Notes: generated by a model not told the origin, from the letters alone. A stretch of 64,000 bases of DNA from Rapana venosa (GCA_028751875.1 CM054135.1:10741131-10805130), one strand, 5' to 3'; numbered from the stretch's first letter, positions 53,901 through 57,316 are shown. Program-made: numbers and translations.

Positions 53901-55722
53901 CAGCTGACCGCTGTCGTTGCTGCCCCAGGTGAAGACTTCGTGCGCCTCGGTCAGTGCCATGCTGTGACTCTTGCCCCCACACACTCTGCGGACTGCCTGA
54001 GCCTGCAGCGTGTCCACCGATTCTGAAACCCACAGACAACTTCTTCAAAGATTTCCATACTCTTTACTCACCTACTATGTCCACATATATTATATCTTAA
54101 GCAGTACATATCTCACACATGCTGCTGACTAAGCAAAAGATCTACCCCAGACATTGATTTCGAATCTTAACCTCTTTAACTGCCCAGTTCAAGTGCACCC
54201 TATATGCCGGGAAATAAAATTTGTATGTACCACTTGCTATGTTCATATCCCTCTTACTCAGAAATTACTACATGAATAATCCTGATAGTCTACCCAATGA
54301 CAGTATATATATCGTAGATTACTTCGAGGCAAGCTCAAATTAGTTAGCATGATATTTCAATGCGAAAATAATATTATATTTAAAATGTAAAAAATTGACA
54401 AAAATACACTTTCCTCATCGCCTTTTTCATTCTGAGTACTCCCCATCTCAATAACGTCAAACATAAGTCCAGGCAAAATCTCATTCTTTTTTTTTTAATG
54501 CATGATCTCCTGAATCATACACGATCGTTTTCATCACTGTCAGGTAAATCTAAAGTTTCATTTGCCACTTTTTCCGCTGTGTAAAGTTATTGATACCTTC
54601 AACAATAAGTGTCAGCCATTTTGAACAAGAACTGTCTAAGCAGTCATGCATAAAAACACAAAATACGAGCTAAAAAGCGAACGTTTTTGCCACGATTTTT
54701 GCAGCTAGATGTTGCCAAGCAACAGGAGAGTGATCTCCACTAATTTTGGAGTTCTTTCCCTTTAACTGTAGTCATGGAAGCTGGCTTGTTTACTTCGGTT
54801 CGACACCCGGAAATTTTCTGGGTTATAGGCGTTTAGGGCGCATGTTTAGCTCCTAAAATTTCCGGGGTGGGGCAGTCTAGTGGTTAATCTCTGACTCATA
54901 TGCCGACAATTATTAATCTAATGCCAATGGTCTAACTCACATGTTTGAAAGTAGAAGTCAACTAGATAGCGATATATATATATGCTGACTCTAAAATCAA
55001 AGGTCTAATTACTCTAATACATCTTGACCTAGGCTAATACTTAAAAATCTAGTTCCCAAGTTAACTACAGGCCTAATGCTAAACTAAAGTCTAAAGGTTG
55101 AACTTTACTGCTGACTATGAATTAAAAGACATTACTGCTGACTACAAATTAACAGTCAACAGTCTTTAGAACTAAAAAAACTGAGCTCGCATGAAAAAAA
55201 AAAAAGATTTACCCCACAAGCTGAATGGTAAATCTAAAGATCTAACACACACTTTCACTACGTTTCTAAAAGCACTAAACCACGTGCTCACCATACAAAC
55301 AATATCTAACCCAACTACTGATTATAGATTTAATAAAAACACAACAAGGCAAGCAAACATAACAAAGAAGTATAAAACCAGGCGCTGCAGAGACAGAAAA
55401 AAAAAAAAGGAAAAAGACCTCAAGTCACGTAATCACACACACACACACAACTATTATAAATACACACAAAAAAGCAAAACTACTTACCAAGAGTCTTTGT
55501 GGTTTTATCATGACCAAGCTGATTGTGTTCGTTGCTGCCACACGTGTGGAGACTACCGTCCTTACGGCAGACCAAGGTGTGGTTCTCCCCACAGCTCAGG
55601 TCCACTACCTGTGAGCCATCAAGGTTGGGGATCTGCCGGGGTACACTCAACCTCCCCACATCCCCCACCTTCACCCCCAACTGGCCCTCCGCTGCCTTCC
55701 CCCACCCCAACACGCCAGACAT
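16745..55722 (-). CDS. HERC4: HERC3/HERC4-type E3 ubiquitin ligase, 28-exon split gene (whole coding span)
   Basis: Small HERC family E3 ligase: it would accept ubiquitin from an E2 onto a HECT cysteine and pass it to substrates, with an RCC1-like propeller for substrate or partner binding; family members are mostly cytosolic. The exons join in phase through canonical AG/GT borders except where noted. Order: RCC1-like domain about residues 1-390 (recurrent GQLG and CG-x-x-HT motifs), linker 390-650, HECT 660 to the end. The total of about 1,030 residues compares with roughly 1,050 for vertebrate HERC4. The catalytic Cys is in the last exon (codon 16844-16846). Oddities: a one-base deletion in exon 4, a missing HECT exon between exons 25 and 26, a phase conflict at exon 27, and a GC donor at exon 17. 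HERC3 and HERC4 cannot be separated by eye; invertebrates are expected to carry one gene of this type. Confidence 0.93.
16905..18200. repeat. Minisatellite in HERC4 intron 27
   Basis: Units of about 38-50 bases built on ATTACCTGACACACACACC and ATCACAATACTGTTATATTG. It begins about ten bases from the exon 28 acceptor. A larger duplicated block (17160-17410 and 17515-17740) lies within it. Confidence 0.88.
18545..18960 (+). mobile_element. SINE-E, full length, HERC4 intron 27
   Basis: Head with GCGCCTGCCTAGAAAGCAAA and B box GTGGTTCGATCCCCATGTGG, body ACTAGACCATGAGTGGTGGT, end GAGAAATCTGCTGCTGCTGC and ACTTTAAAGTGGTATG. Confidence 0.78.
19107..19145 (-). CDS. HERC4: HERC4 exon 27, ambiguous (HECT C-lobe start)
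   Basis: Entered from exon 26 through a GCGCAAG acceptor it reads YEYPSCLGMSSYQ before a GTGGGT donor. LGMSSYQ fits the family's RIP..GM.SLQ segment, but the preceding RIP residues are visible only in a neighbouring frame (RIPLV), and the exit leaves one base too many for exon 28. An indel, divergence or a wrong exon choice are all possible. Confidence 0.4.
19240..19620 (-). mobile_element. SINE-A (tail 1), HERC4 intron 26
   Basis: Diverged reverse copy: GGCTTACTCTTACGAAAAGC, GTTCTGCGTGCGTTTCGCAC and GATGTTAACTCCAGGG are recognisable. Confidence 0.7.
19685..19975 (-). mobile_element. Element F, near full length, HERC4 intron 26
   Basis: Reverse copy: CTTCTTCTTTGCGAATGCTC .. GACAAGTCAGGCCCAGCACA .. 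GACAAGAAGTAGCTGACAGG .. GGGATAGAAAAGAGGGAATT. Confidence 0.72.
20125..20250 (+). mobile_element. SINE-E 3' fragment behind a poly-G run
   Basis: GCTGCTCTTGTGGTGATGCA, CCGGGGAGAGCCGCCCAAAT, GAAATCTGCCATGACTTAAA; a run of about 18 G (20139-20157) is at its 5' side. Confidence 0.65.
20279..20381 (-). CDS. HERC4: HERC4 exon 26 (HECT)
   Basis: Acceptor TTTTGCACAG, donor T|GTAAGT. Encodes NTEYKGEYYRYHETIKFFWE, then VFHSFSLENKKKFL; NT.YKG.Y...H.TI..FWEV...F...KK.FL is the HECT inter-lobe region. Entry phase 0, exit phase 1. Confidence 0.95.
20385..21475. other. HERC4 intron 25, distal part
   Basis: AT-rich, no repeat family recognised. Searched for the missing HECT exon without success. Confidence 0.5.
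21480..21720. repeat. About 30-bp tandem repeat, HERC4 intron 25
   Basis: Copies of CTAAGGCTTAAACTGCTATA plus CAACATTTT, about eight units. Confidence 0.8.
21785..22115. repeat. 42-bp minisatellite, HERC4 intron 25
   Basis: About eight units of GGAACAATCAACAACAGGAT, GGAACAGTTCCTGCACAACA. Each unit contains the palindrome GGAACAGTTCC. Long plus-strand ORFs here reflect the repeat, not a gene. Confidence 0.87.
22318..22440 (-). mobile_element. Element F, truncated
   Basis: TTCTTCATTGAACGCTCAGG, TTTGTCATATGAGCGAAAAT and GCTGCCGTTAAGCGCCTCAC on the plus strand. Confidence 0.65.
22585..22700 (+). mobile_element. Element F, truncated
   Basis: GGTATGCTAGGCCTGACTTG, GCATTTTTGCTCATTAAGAC and GCTGTCTGAGCATTCAACAA, tail short. 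Confidence 0.65.
22824..22932 (-). CDS. HERC4: HERC4 exon 25 (HECT)
   Basis: Acceptor GTTGCAG, donor CTG|GTAAGT. Reads EEYVDLYVDFTLNSSVEAQF, then SAFCEGFLKVCGGRVL; AF..GF..V.GG.VL is conserved. The family continues with a LF.P.EL..MV.GN..YDW segment that is not found before exon 26. Exit phase 0. Confidence 0.95.
23060..23545. repeat. 41-bp minisatellite, HERC4 intron 24
   Basis: About twelve units of CATAAACCTTCTTCAGTCTT, CTGGGCAATAACAACACCCC, highly similar to each other, with the C run and a small CTTCAGT deletion as the main variables. Confidence 0.9.
24199..24281 (-). CDS. HERC4: HERC4 exon 24 (HECT)
   Basis: Acceptor GTGATTCAG, donor AA|GTCAGT. Encodes VNQEVFGEVKAMELCPGG, then TNKVVTHEN, the FG....EL.PGG....VT..N segment. 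Phase 0 in, 2 out. Confidence 0.94.
24485..24753 (-). mobile_element. LINE 3'-end fragment with 15-bp target site duplication
   Basis: The minus strand reads HWFGHVQRKADHHIKKRAM, then GKRPKGRPSKTWAAFIADDL and RERWRWLINVKPPLGET with a stop, the distal RT region of RTE/Jockey-type elements, followed by a short GAAGAAGAAG tail. The same 15 bases, ATGTATACGCAAGTA, lie at 24485-24499 and 24739-24753, defining a 239-bp severely 5'-truncated insertion into HERC4 intron 23. Confidence 0.8.
24985..25670 (-). mobile_element. CR1/L2-like non-LTR retrotransposon 3' end
   Basis: The minus strand reads LRSLHWLPVPQRINYKIS, then in a second frame SRSLRSAADSL, FSVSGPSIWNGLPISLRQ and FKSGLKTYLF, the end of CR1/L2-clade reverse transcriptases. 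A frameshift lies near 25500. Downstream it ends with AAGCGCTTTGATTTG.. GCGCTATATAAATTCC and (ATT)n, the same tail as short element H. A small AAGTCCAAATGCGCACACTA repeat and (CA)n interrupt it at 25105-25200. Confidence 0.75.
25825..25891 (-). CDS. HERC4: HERC4 exon 23 (HECT)
   Basis: Acceptor GGTGCAG preceded by TG repeats, donor TCT|GTGAGT. Reads SLQELLDYEGEDVEDVFCLT, then FS; L..LLDY..DD.E..F.L.F is a core HECT motif. Exit phase 0. Confidence 0.95.
26020..26400 (-). mobile_element. SINE-E, full length, HERC4 intron 22
   Basis: Tail side CTGCATGAAATTCAAGATGC, body CCTATCAGTGTGGCTTTCTC, head side GTGCACTACCTCTTAAACCA. Confidence 0.75.
27027..27074 (-). CDS. HERC4: HERC4 exon 22 (HECT, 48 bp)
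   Basis: Acceptor TGTGTGCAG, donor AG|GTATGG. Encodes PITLEDLREFMPTVGR, equivalent to PSLDDLKELMPDVGR. Phase 2 in, 2 out. Confidence 0.93.
27165..27530 (+). mobile_element. SINE-A (head to tail 2), HERC4 intron 21
   Basis: Head GGGGCAGGATAGCCTAGTTA, body TCCTTCAGATGAGACTATAA, and tail-2 sequence CACTGGTGTCATGTTTAGAT; a 40-base duplication or insertion lies near 27415-27460. Confidence 0.7.
27629..27812. repeat. About 91-bp tandem duplication beside HERC4 exon 21
   Basis: GGAAAACACACTACGAGGCA .. GACTGCACTTCTGCAGTAGA occurs twice (from 27629 and 27720). The second copy ends within about 15 bases of the exon 21 donor. Confidence 0.8.
27825..27943 (-). CDS. HERC4: HERC4 exon 21 (HECT)
   Basis: Acceptor GGTGTTGCAG, donor AG|GTACAC. 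Reads TFEGAEMFHLIGTLCGLAIY, then NFTIIDLHFPLALFRKLL, the highly conserved LG...GLAIYN...D..FP..L.KKLL region. The 1.8 kb minisatellite of intron 20 begins only about eight bases before the exon in plus-strand terms. Exit phase 2. Confidence 0.96.
27950..29775. repeat. 22-24-bp minisatellite, HERC4 intron 20
   Basis: About 80 units of CCCCTTTTACACACACACTG with CAA, CCAG or CCAA variants. Minus strand has GGGG every unit. It starts next to the exon 21 acceptor. Confidence 0.9.
29845..30133 (-). mobile_element. Element F, near full length, adjacent to HERC4 exon 20
   Basis: GCTGACAAGTCAGGCCCAGC .. CAATAGACAAGAAAGACGTG .. GAGGGAATTTCTAGCACAGA .. GATGCTATTTATACCGACAG. Confidence 0.72.
30210..30305 (-). 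CDS. HERC4: HERC4 exon 20 (HECT)
   Basis: Acceptor (TG)nTTGACAG, donor CAG|GTAACT. Encodes EFFMLLLREVLDPKYGMFLY, then EESRLMWFNAQ, strongly conserved in HERC proteins. Phase 0/0. Confidence 0.96.
31227..31274 (-). CDS. HERC4: HERC4 exon 19 (HECT, 48 bp)
   Basis: Acceptor T-rich tract then TTTCAG, donor AAG|GTCAGT. Reads VIFLGEEAVDEGGVRK, the near-invariant F.GE.A.D.GGVRKEF motif of HECT ligases (EF continues in exon 20). Phase 0/0. Confidence 0.95.
31735..32130 (-). mobile_element. SINE-A-like element with a different tRNA-like head
   Basis: The tail-2 start CTAGAGCTCTGAAGTTCACC and body GGCCTACTCTTCCGAAAGGC are SINE-A, but the head end reads GGGAATCGAACCCAGAACAT, a B-box-like sequence unlike other A copies. 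Confidence 0.65.
32187..32475 (-). mobile_element. SINE-C copy 3 (HERC4 intron 18)
   Basis: Reverse-oriented: the plus strand starts near the CATAACCTATGTGGTCGTAG end and finishes with GACCACTGAACTATCCCATC (head). The 5S-like part is TCACCCATCCAACTGGTAGT and neighbouring bases. Confidence 0.8.
32536..32700 (-). CDS. HERC4: HERC4 exon 18 (HECT N-lobe)
   Basis: Acceptor (TG)nCAG, donor AAG|GTCAGC. Encodes NAMEEVTRRNMMGLFMPIDP, later VLAMPITRQNIVKDTI and DLKKPLK. The R..IV.D....L.....D.KKPL pattern is the start of the HECT fold. Phase 0/0. Confidence 0.93.
32728..32795 (-). mobile_element. Element H copy, HERC4 intron 17
   Basis: AATAATAATAATAAATGGAA, TATGGCGCTGAATCTTGTCA; followed by a three-copy tandem repeat of its flank. 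Confidence 0.62.
32793..32917. repeat. About 41-bp tandem triplication
   Basis: GCATTCATAACATTCATACG, TATGCAATCGACCAAACGCT three times, next to an element H copy. Confidence 0.85.
33005..33090 (-). mobile_element. Element F, truncated
   Basis: TACTACTGTTGTCTGTCAAT and GCAAATCAGGCCCAGTGCAT, with the (GAA) tail lost. Lies in HERC4 intron 17. Confidence 0.6.
33249..33335 (-). CDS. HERC4: HERC4 exon 17 (start of HECT region; GC donor)
   Basis: Acceptor TGTGCAG. Reads GIHFCNYPFLFDAATKTILL, then QTDAHFQMR, the conserved YPF.FDA..K..LLQTDA..QM segment. The donor is AGG|GCAAGT, a GC-AG site; it keeps phase 0 into exon 18, whereas the nearest GT (CAA|GTCC) would break the frame. About eight residues found in vertebrate relatives before YPF are absent. 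Confidence 0.9.
33395..35202 (-). mobile_element. SINE-A (tail 2) carrying an internal minisatellite
   Basis: Starts AGCTACAGCTCTTGAGGTTG, contains the 33414-34835 array, then resumes normal SINE-A sequence CCACCATGAAGGTAGCCGCA.. and ends with ACCACTAGGCTATCCCGCCC. Without the array it is an ordinary copy of about 390 bases. Confidence 0.85.
33414..34835. repeat. 29-bp minisatellite inside SINE-A
   Basis: About 48 units of ACCAATGGTGAGATTTTGTG (T)ATAGATTT, with higher-order variants (GCATATAGATCTACCAAAGG, GCGTATTGATTT). The unit is a segment of the SINE 3' domain. Confidence 0.93.
35335..35480. repeat. (GA)n microsatellite, HERC4 intron 16
   Basis: Interrupted GAGAGACAAA units then an uninterrupted (GA)n of roughly 75 bases. 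Confidence 0.9.
35537..35812 (-). mobile_element. SINE-C copy 4, head-truncated
   Basis: Best-preserved 5S-like domain (35746-35790): on the minus strand AAGTTAAGCAGCGTCGAGCG, then TGGTTACCACTTGGATGGGT and GACCG. The tRNA-like A box is lost at 35812, about 50 bases from exon 16. Confidence 0.8.
35866..35979 (-). CDS. HERC4: HERC4 exon 16
   Basis: Acceptor GCGACAG; donor CAG|GTCCTG is weak but leaves the correct phase. Encodes VNEDNHQVIPYTRFYVPDL, then VVNIRNDYTSWIMQKQQ; the FY...L....IRNDY..W block is a HERC3/4 hallmark. Phase 0/0. The 54-bp minisatellite array lies just 5' in intron 15 and a truncated SINE-C just 3'. Confidence 0.9.
36090..36960. repeat. 54-bp minisatellite, HERC4 intron 15
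   Basis: About 15 units of TATGGTCTTATCAGAACTGC, TTGTCTGTCATGATACTATG, GTCTGTCGTAATGC, followed by (GT)n. A 345-codon plus-strand ORF spans it because the unit is a multiple of three. Confidence 0.9.
37665..37748 (+). mobile_element. Element H copy abutting HERC4 exon 15
   Basis: ACGCTTCGATTTGTTTGGTT, CAAGATTCAGCGCTATATTA, ATTCCATATATTATTATTAT. Its (ATT)n end is about seven bases from the exon 15 boundary, within the donor-side intron. Confidence 0.62.
37755..37814 (-). CDS. HERC4: HERC4 exon 15
   Basis: Acceptor CTTGTCAG, donor TTG|GTGAGT. Reads VSNRGLALHVSLEILKKLNL, matching the ..LHTALKVLEILHR.. helix before the HECT domain. Phase 0/0. Confidence 0.87.
37885..38215 (+). mobile_element. 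SINE-B, full length, HERC4 intron 14
   Basis: Head with GAGTGGTTAAGACAGTTTGA and B box GTCGTGGGTTCGAATCTCAG, body GCAGACCTGCCAGTGCCTTA, tail-2 end GGTGAACCTTGAAGCTCTAG. Confidence 0.8.
38308..38392. repeat. 17-18-bp tandem repeat
   Basis: Four to five units of ACATCCTTCGACTCRTG type. Confidence 0.75.
38465..38860 (-). mobile_element. SINE-A (tail 2), HERC4 intron 14
   Basis: The plus strand runs from GAGCTTCGAAGTTCACCACT through ATAGCCTGCTCTTCCTCAAG to CACAAAGTCATCCTATCCCC. Confidence 0.75.
39118..39147 (-). CDS. Possible optional HERC4 exon 14b (30 bp)
   Basis: A stop-free phase-0 stretch, FSLVKCFSLQ, ends at a good CAG|GTACAGT donor, and a pyrimidine-containing TTCAG could serve as acceptor. 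A SINE starts about 35 bases further upstream in transcription direction. Exons 14 and 15 already join in phase without it, and the family alignment does not clearly need it. It may be alternative, cryptic or chance. Confidence 0.25.
39185..39512 (-). mobile_element. SINE-A (tail 2), HERC4 intron 14
   Basis: TTGGCTAGGGCTGTGACGTT at the tail side and CTCACCACTGTGCTCTCTTG at the head side, with an internal deletion around 39250. It begins 38 bases from the doubtful exon 14b. Confidence 0.72.
39623..39682 (-). CDS. HERC4: HERC4 exon 14
   Basis: Acceptor TTGTTTCAG, donor GAG|GTAAGT. Twenty codons, IYKQCVEFLIRLSDTKNDME, continuing the helical linker. Phase 0 on both sides. Confidence 0.87.
40925..40974 (-). 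CDS. HERC4: HERC4 exon 13 (50-bp exon)
   Basis: Acceptor TTGACAG, donor AAG|GTCAGT. Reads QWWGKLKPSCFNRLVK, equivalent to the conserved NWW....P..F..IV segment. Entry phase 1, exit phase 0. Confidence 0.87.
41520..41852 (+). mobile_element. SINE-B, HERC4 intron 12
   Basis: Diverged B box AGTTTTGGGTTTGAATCTTG, body TGCAGACCTGCCAGTGCCTT, tail-2 end GTGAACCTCAGAGCTCTAGC. Confidence 0.75.
42038..42221 (-). CDS. HERC4: HERC4 exon 12 (linker)
   Basis: Acceptor GTGTGTCAG, donor G|GTCAGT. Encodes ICSSLESMVRL, then EVMRVFLILPECHLF and TPFGQSILNLDKPATKFL. The LPECxLF and PFG..L..L blocks match HERC3/4 well. Intron 12 begins with a long poly-G/poly-C run (41995-42020). Exit phase 1. Confidence 0.92.
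42358..42732 (+). mobile_element. Element F, full length, 3' side of HERC4 exon 11
   Basis: CCTGGAGATGCCGGGGTGCC .. TTCCCTCTTTTCTATCCCTC .. GATGCGCTGGGCCTGATTTG .. GTAGTTGCTGTCTGAGCATT and a (GAA)n tail that stops eight bases from the exon 11 boundary. Confidence 0.82.
42740..42851 (-). CDS. HERC4: HERC4 exon 11 (linker)
   Basis: Acceptor (TG)nAGCAG, donor AAG|GTAATA. Reads NEEHCPSSSKNHGVDMDLVR and on to ERATNVIIKQK, in place of the family's GVDMN.. helical segment. The exon sits between two inverted full-length copies of short element F. Entry phase 2, exit phase 0. Confidence 0.87.
42888..43205 (-). mobile_element. Element F, full length, 5' side of HERC4 exon 11
   Basis: Inverted partner of the 42.36 kb copy: TTCTTCTGCTAAGACAGCAA .. 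GACAAGTCAAGCTCAGCAGC .. GGATAGAAAAGAGGGAATTC .. ATGCTGTTTATACTGGCGGG. Confidence 0.82.
43830..43886 (-). CDS. HERC4: HERC4 exon 10 (linker)
   Basis: Acceptor TTATTTCAG, donor CC|GTAAGT. Encodes EICKIFSHAACLNGSFLLP; the CLNGSFL block is conserved in HERC3/4. Entry phase 2, exit phase 2. Confidence 0.88.
44317..44624 (-). mobile_element. SINE-D copy 2 with target site duplication, HERC4 intron 9
   Basis: Nearly identical to copy 1 over about 280 bases. Flanked by TGCTCATGTTTAA at 44317-44329 and 44612-44624. The near identity of the copies and the intact duplications point to recent activity. Confidence 0.85.
44859..44986 (-). CDS. HERC4: HERC4 exon 9 (linker)
   Basis: Acceptor TATCCAG, donor GA|GTGAGTG. 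Reads ASGAVYDHRVPSPCSQILAL and onward to PPSMELSE without stops, in phase on both sides (0 in, 2 out). Poorly conserved linker after the propeller. Confidence 0.82.
45105..45340 (-). mobile_element. SINE-A, head-truncated (tail 1)
   Basis: Starts with (TTTA)n and AAGGATAATGGAATAAGCAC, runs through GGCCTACTCTTCCGAAAAGC, and stops after TATAGTCTCATCCGAAGG. Confidence 0.72.
45545..45985. repeat. About 23-30-bp minisatellite, HERC4 intron 8
   Basis: Units CCCTGTCCCATCAACCCTTC(TCC) and CCCTGTCCCAACCCCCTTCT; the transcribed strand copy carries closely spaced GGG runs. Confidence 0.88.
46030..46087. repeat. (CTGAC)n pentamer array at the exon 8 donor
   Basis: Seven or more CTGAC units (AGGTC on the minus strand) directly follow the exon 8 GTGAGG donor in transcription direction. 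Confidence 0.85.
46088..46373 (-). CDS. HERC4: HERC4 exon 8 (RCC1 repeat 7 with GC-rich insertion)
   Basis: Acceptor GTCGGCAG, donor GAG|GTGAGG. Begins CHTLAYVPNSGRLYSFGLG and ends VVQRIFAGGDHSFLTYRQAE, the last blade. Between them is a low-complexity loop (PPPRCRGEGGEEGGGHKS) encoded by runs of C on the plus strand at 46197-46240, probably a lineage-specific expansion. The donor is followed directly by (AGGTC)n. Entry phase 2, exit phase 0. Confidence 0.92.
47163..47280. repeat. 58-bp tandem duplication, HERC4 intron 7
   Basis: AAACAAGCAGACAACATCAA .. TTCATATTCCCAATCACATC twice, nearly identical. Confidence 0.85.
47591..47721 (-). CDS. HERC4: HERC4 exon 7 (RCC1 repeat 6)
   Basis: Acceptor GTACACAG, donor AG|GTGGGT. 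Encodes DGRVFTFGAGSFGQLGHG and later VTQIACGR, the sixth blade. Entry phase 0, exit phase 2. Confidence 0.92.
48130..48221 (-). CDS. HERC4: HERC4 exon 6 (RCC1 repeat 5)
   Basis: Acceptor GTTTGCAG, donor GTAAGG. Reads DRNAPTACRSLRSQKIKYL, then SCGEDHTAALTL. SLRSQKI..CGEDHTAALT is among the most conserved segments of HERC3/4 proteins and supports this family assignment. Entry phase 1, exit phase 0. Confidence 0.93.
48285..48425 (+). mobile_element. SINE-B fragment
   Basis: Body part only (GGAGATCAAATATGCGTTAA, TTACAGAAACACCCAGCGTA) in HERC4 intron 5, followed by the complete SINE-A. Confidence 0.6.
48498..48835 (+). mobile_element. SINE-A, full length with tail 1
   Basis: Best copy of the family: A box GGGATAGCCTAGTGGTTAGA, B box GACCCGGGTTCGATTCCTGT, body, tail 1 CTTATTCCATTATCCTCGAT and (AAAT)n. 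Lies in HERC4 intron 5 and abuts a truncated SINE-B. Confidence 0.85.
48950..49018 (-). mobile_element. Element H fragment
   Basis: AATAATCATGCTATATGACA and AAAGCGCTGAATCTTGTAAA. Confidence 0.5.
49020..49135 (+). mobile_element. SINE tail-2 fragment
   Basis: CCCGAAGTTGGAACGGGGCT through GAACCTGGGAGCTCTAGCTG; A or B origin cannot be decided. Confidence 0.6.
49689..49720 (-). CDS. HERC4: HERC4 exon 5 (32-bp microexon)
   Basis: TATGTTTCAG acceptor, GTAAGA donor. It contributes SQGQLGLGDTK, completing the blade whose WGRN is at the end of exon 4. Entry phase 2, exit phase 1; both junctions are forced by the neighbouring exons. Too short to appear as an ORF. Confidence 0.88.
50966..51154 (-). 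CDS. HERC4: HERC4 exon 4 (RCC1 repeat 4), carrying a one-base deletion
   Basis: Acceptor CGATCAG, donor CAG|GTAACA. It opens in frame with EGTITTWGANDQGQLGLG and closes in a different frame with HPEKLVCLSGLPVSQVAAGG and later GAMHAWGRN. The two frames meet near 51086-51105, in runs of C on the plus strand. One extra base in the CCCC run at 51102-51105 would make the exon continuous. Read literally, it hits TGA soon after. With that base counted, exit phase 2 fits exon 5. This is either a consensus error in a homopolymer or a true lesion. Confidence 0.85.
51215..51550 (-). mobile_element. SINE-B, HERC4 intron 3, about 60 bp from exon 4
   Basis: CTAGAGCTCTAAGGTTCGCC at the tail side, CTGTAACCCACTGAATGCTA in the body and CGAACCCATGACTTCATAGA at the head side. 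Confidence 0.75.
51795..51875 (-). mobile_element. Element G copy
   Basis: AAGCTCAAGTCAAGTCAATA, CACTTTAATCATCCCATACA, ATTACAATACTGACAGGCAA. Confidence 0.65.
52440..52648 (-). mobile_element. SINE-A, truncated (tail 2 to mid-body)
   Basis: GGTTGCTGCATTCGGACTTC, then ATATGGCCTACTCTTTTGAA and AGATGTTCTGCATGCATTCA; the head is missing. Confidence 0.68.
52891..52967 (-). CDS. HERC4: HERC4 exon 3 (RCC1 repeat 3)
   Basis: Acceptor TTTCTGCAG, donor G|GTATGT. In frame with exon 2 it reads LLKTLAIHSVVQIACGSRHC, then IAMTS, a typical blade core. Entry phase 2, exit phase 1. At 77 bases it is easily missed because the long ORFs here are in other frames. Confidence 0.88.
53000..53850. other. HERC4 intron 2
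   Basis: A-rich and T-rich simple stretches (for example AGAAAGACAAAGAAAGAAAA-like near 53235); nothing else recognised. Confidence 0.5.
53860..54022 (-). CDS. HERC4: HERC4 exon 2 (RCC1 repeats 2-3)
   Basis: Acceptor TTTCAG; the donor is a weak AA|GTGTGT, chosen because only it puts exon 3 in frame (Lys split AA/G). Encodes residues 79-132 with CGGKSHSMAL and FTWGSNDSGQLGRG, matching the second and third propeller blades. Entry phase 1, exit phase 2. Confidence 0.9.
54030..55480. other. HERC4 intron 1
   Basis: AT-rich, with repeated short CTAA/TCTAA-containing phrases at 54890-55170 and no recognised element or exon. Confidence 0.5.
55488..55722 (-). CDS. HERC4: HERC4 exon 1 (first coding exon; RCC1 repeat 1)
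   Basis: Starts at the ATG of MSGVLGWGKAAEGQLG and encodes residues 1-78 plus one base. It carries GWG..GQLG, then CGENHTLV and CGSNEHNQLGH, the blade signatures that open small HERC proteins. An in-frame Met 11 codons upstream was not used because a CAG acceptor (55730-55732) lies only seven bases before the chosen ATG, so upstream sequence is probably intron and a non-coding 5' exon should exist. The donor is GTAAGT at 55482-55487. Exit phase 1. Confidence 0.9.
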
Positions 55723-55732
55723 CTTTGTCCTG

Positions 55733-56330
55733 CACAACACAACCAGGCTTTTCAAAATCTTAGCAATTTGAAAAAAATTCTTTACTGATTAGGTTTAGCT
55801 GTACAAGTACTTACTCAAGCTGAGATTTCTCATACTTCGCCCCCACCCTAATGATCAATATTCGTTAAGATTATATCATATGACATTGACAGTGCACCTA
55901 ATCAACAAGAAGCAGTAACAAATGGACATGTTTTGTTGGAGTTAACTTTCTTCCTTTCAGACATGGATAAAAATGAAACAATTCTGATGCAATCTCACTC
56001 ACTTTAAACCATCATGCTCTTTACCATCCCCACGCCGTTCTCTTGTTTCCTGTTACCAATGAGTATGTTTCCAACAACAAAAAATCAAATTTGGGGGTAC
56101 CTGTTTCAACCAAAGCAATAATTGGAAAATGTGTGCTTTCTAGAATAAATACTTGGGTAAGTTAGAACTTAGATAGTGGTTACTCTCACCAGCTGTCGGT
56201 CTGACAATGTCAAAATGCTACCTAAACAAGCATTTTTGCTCATCTCTGAAAACAAATGTGTGTGTGTGTCACTGTGTGTGTGTGTGTCACTGTGTGTGTG
56301 TATACATGTGTGCTCTTTATTCTTTTACAT
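55733..56330. other. Region upstream of HERC4 exon 1
   Basis: No promoter, CpG-rich block or non-coding 5' exon could be identified; (GT)n-like stretches near 56260-56310. Confidence 0.4.
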
Positions 56331-56334
56331 TTTC

Positions 56335-56470
56335 TTTATTCTTTATTTCAAAGATAATTATGCACTCATGTGCTTTTTTTTGCATCCAGTCCCCACGTGT
56401 GTATATGCGGTTTTGTTAATATTATCATCTGTTCCCACCGGCACAAACGTGTATGCCCTGTGTGTGTGTG
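56335..56470 (-). mobile_element. SINE-A fragment (tail 1)
   Basis: TTTCAAAGATAATTATGCAC, CCAGTCCCCACGTGTGTATA and TTCCCACCGGCACAAACGTG, then lost in a (GT)n run. Confidence 0.65.
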
Positions 56471-56504
56471 TGTGTTTGAGTGGTGTGTTTAATCTTATTT
56501 TAAA

Positions 56505-56880
56505 TCTTTTATTTCAAGGATAATGAATAAGCACACACACTTCAGTGCTTTGGTATATCCAGTCCCCATGTACATACGGCTTTGTAACTGTATTTTTTTA
56601 ATATCTGTTCCCACAAGCATATTTTAATGGTCTACTATTCTGTGAAAGGCAAACAGGTTTTAATATGTGCAAGATGTTCTCTGTATGTTCGCACATGGGA
56701 CCTTGGTTTATGTTCTCCTCCAAAGGATTTTCAGAGGAGTGGAGTTGGCACTGATAATAGTGATATTAATTCCAGATGAAAAATCCCCTTGAATCTAGGC
56801 ATCTTAGGTGGTTAAAATCCGGGCTGTCAGATTTGGAGCACAATACTTTGTCTTTAGCAGCCAGGATATCCTATCCCATA
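56505..56880 (-). mobile_element. SINE-A (tail 1), complete but diverged
   Basis: Starts TTTCAAGGATAATGAATAAG and ends AGCAGCCAGGATATCCTATC; the body retains AAGATGTTCTCTGTATGTTC and CCTTGGTTTATGTTCTCC. Confidence 0.7.
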
Positions 56881-56988
56881 CATAATGAATACTATATCAA
56901 ATATATGATGTGTGTATACTCTGTGTGCATATGACTGTGTGTGTGACTGTGTTTTTGTGTTTGTGTGTACATGCAAGCATGCATGTAT

Positions 56989-57027
<39 letters not shown>

Positions 57028-57310
57028 TGTGTCTGTGTGTAAAAGTTTAAATCACTAGCTAGTATCAATTTTTTATTTCCTGATGGTACATTTGTTAAGC
57101 AAGACATCTGCTTTACCAGTTTCCCCCCATCGAGCCATCCATAAAAAAACCATTAAAAAGACAAGCATACAAAAAATCAAAAGAACAAAAATTTTGCAGA
57201 AATAACTATGAAACAATTAAAGTATTTATAACAATAGCATAATCACTATAGTATAATGGTGCGAAGATAGGCTACACACATATTCAAGTGTGTGTCAGAC
57301 TGTGTGCATG

Positions 57311-57316
57311 TTTATT
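57311..57316 (-). terminator. Candidate polyadenylation signal for the 57.3 kb terminal exon
   Basis: AATAAA on the minus strand 20 bases after the TGA, with a TG-rich stretch downstream (GCACACAGTCTGACACACAC and on). Confidence 0.4.

Noticed and set aside
55488..55755. Upstream in-frame Met (MKSLVVLCRTK) for HERC4
   Set aside because: A TTGTGTTGTGCAG acceptor lies between it and MSGVLGWG, so the upstream codons are probably intronic.
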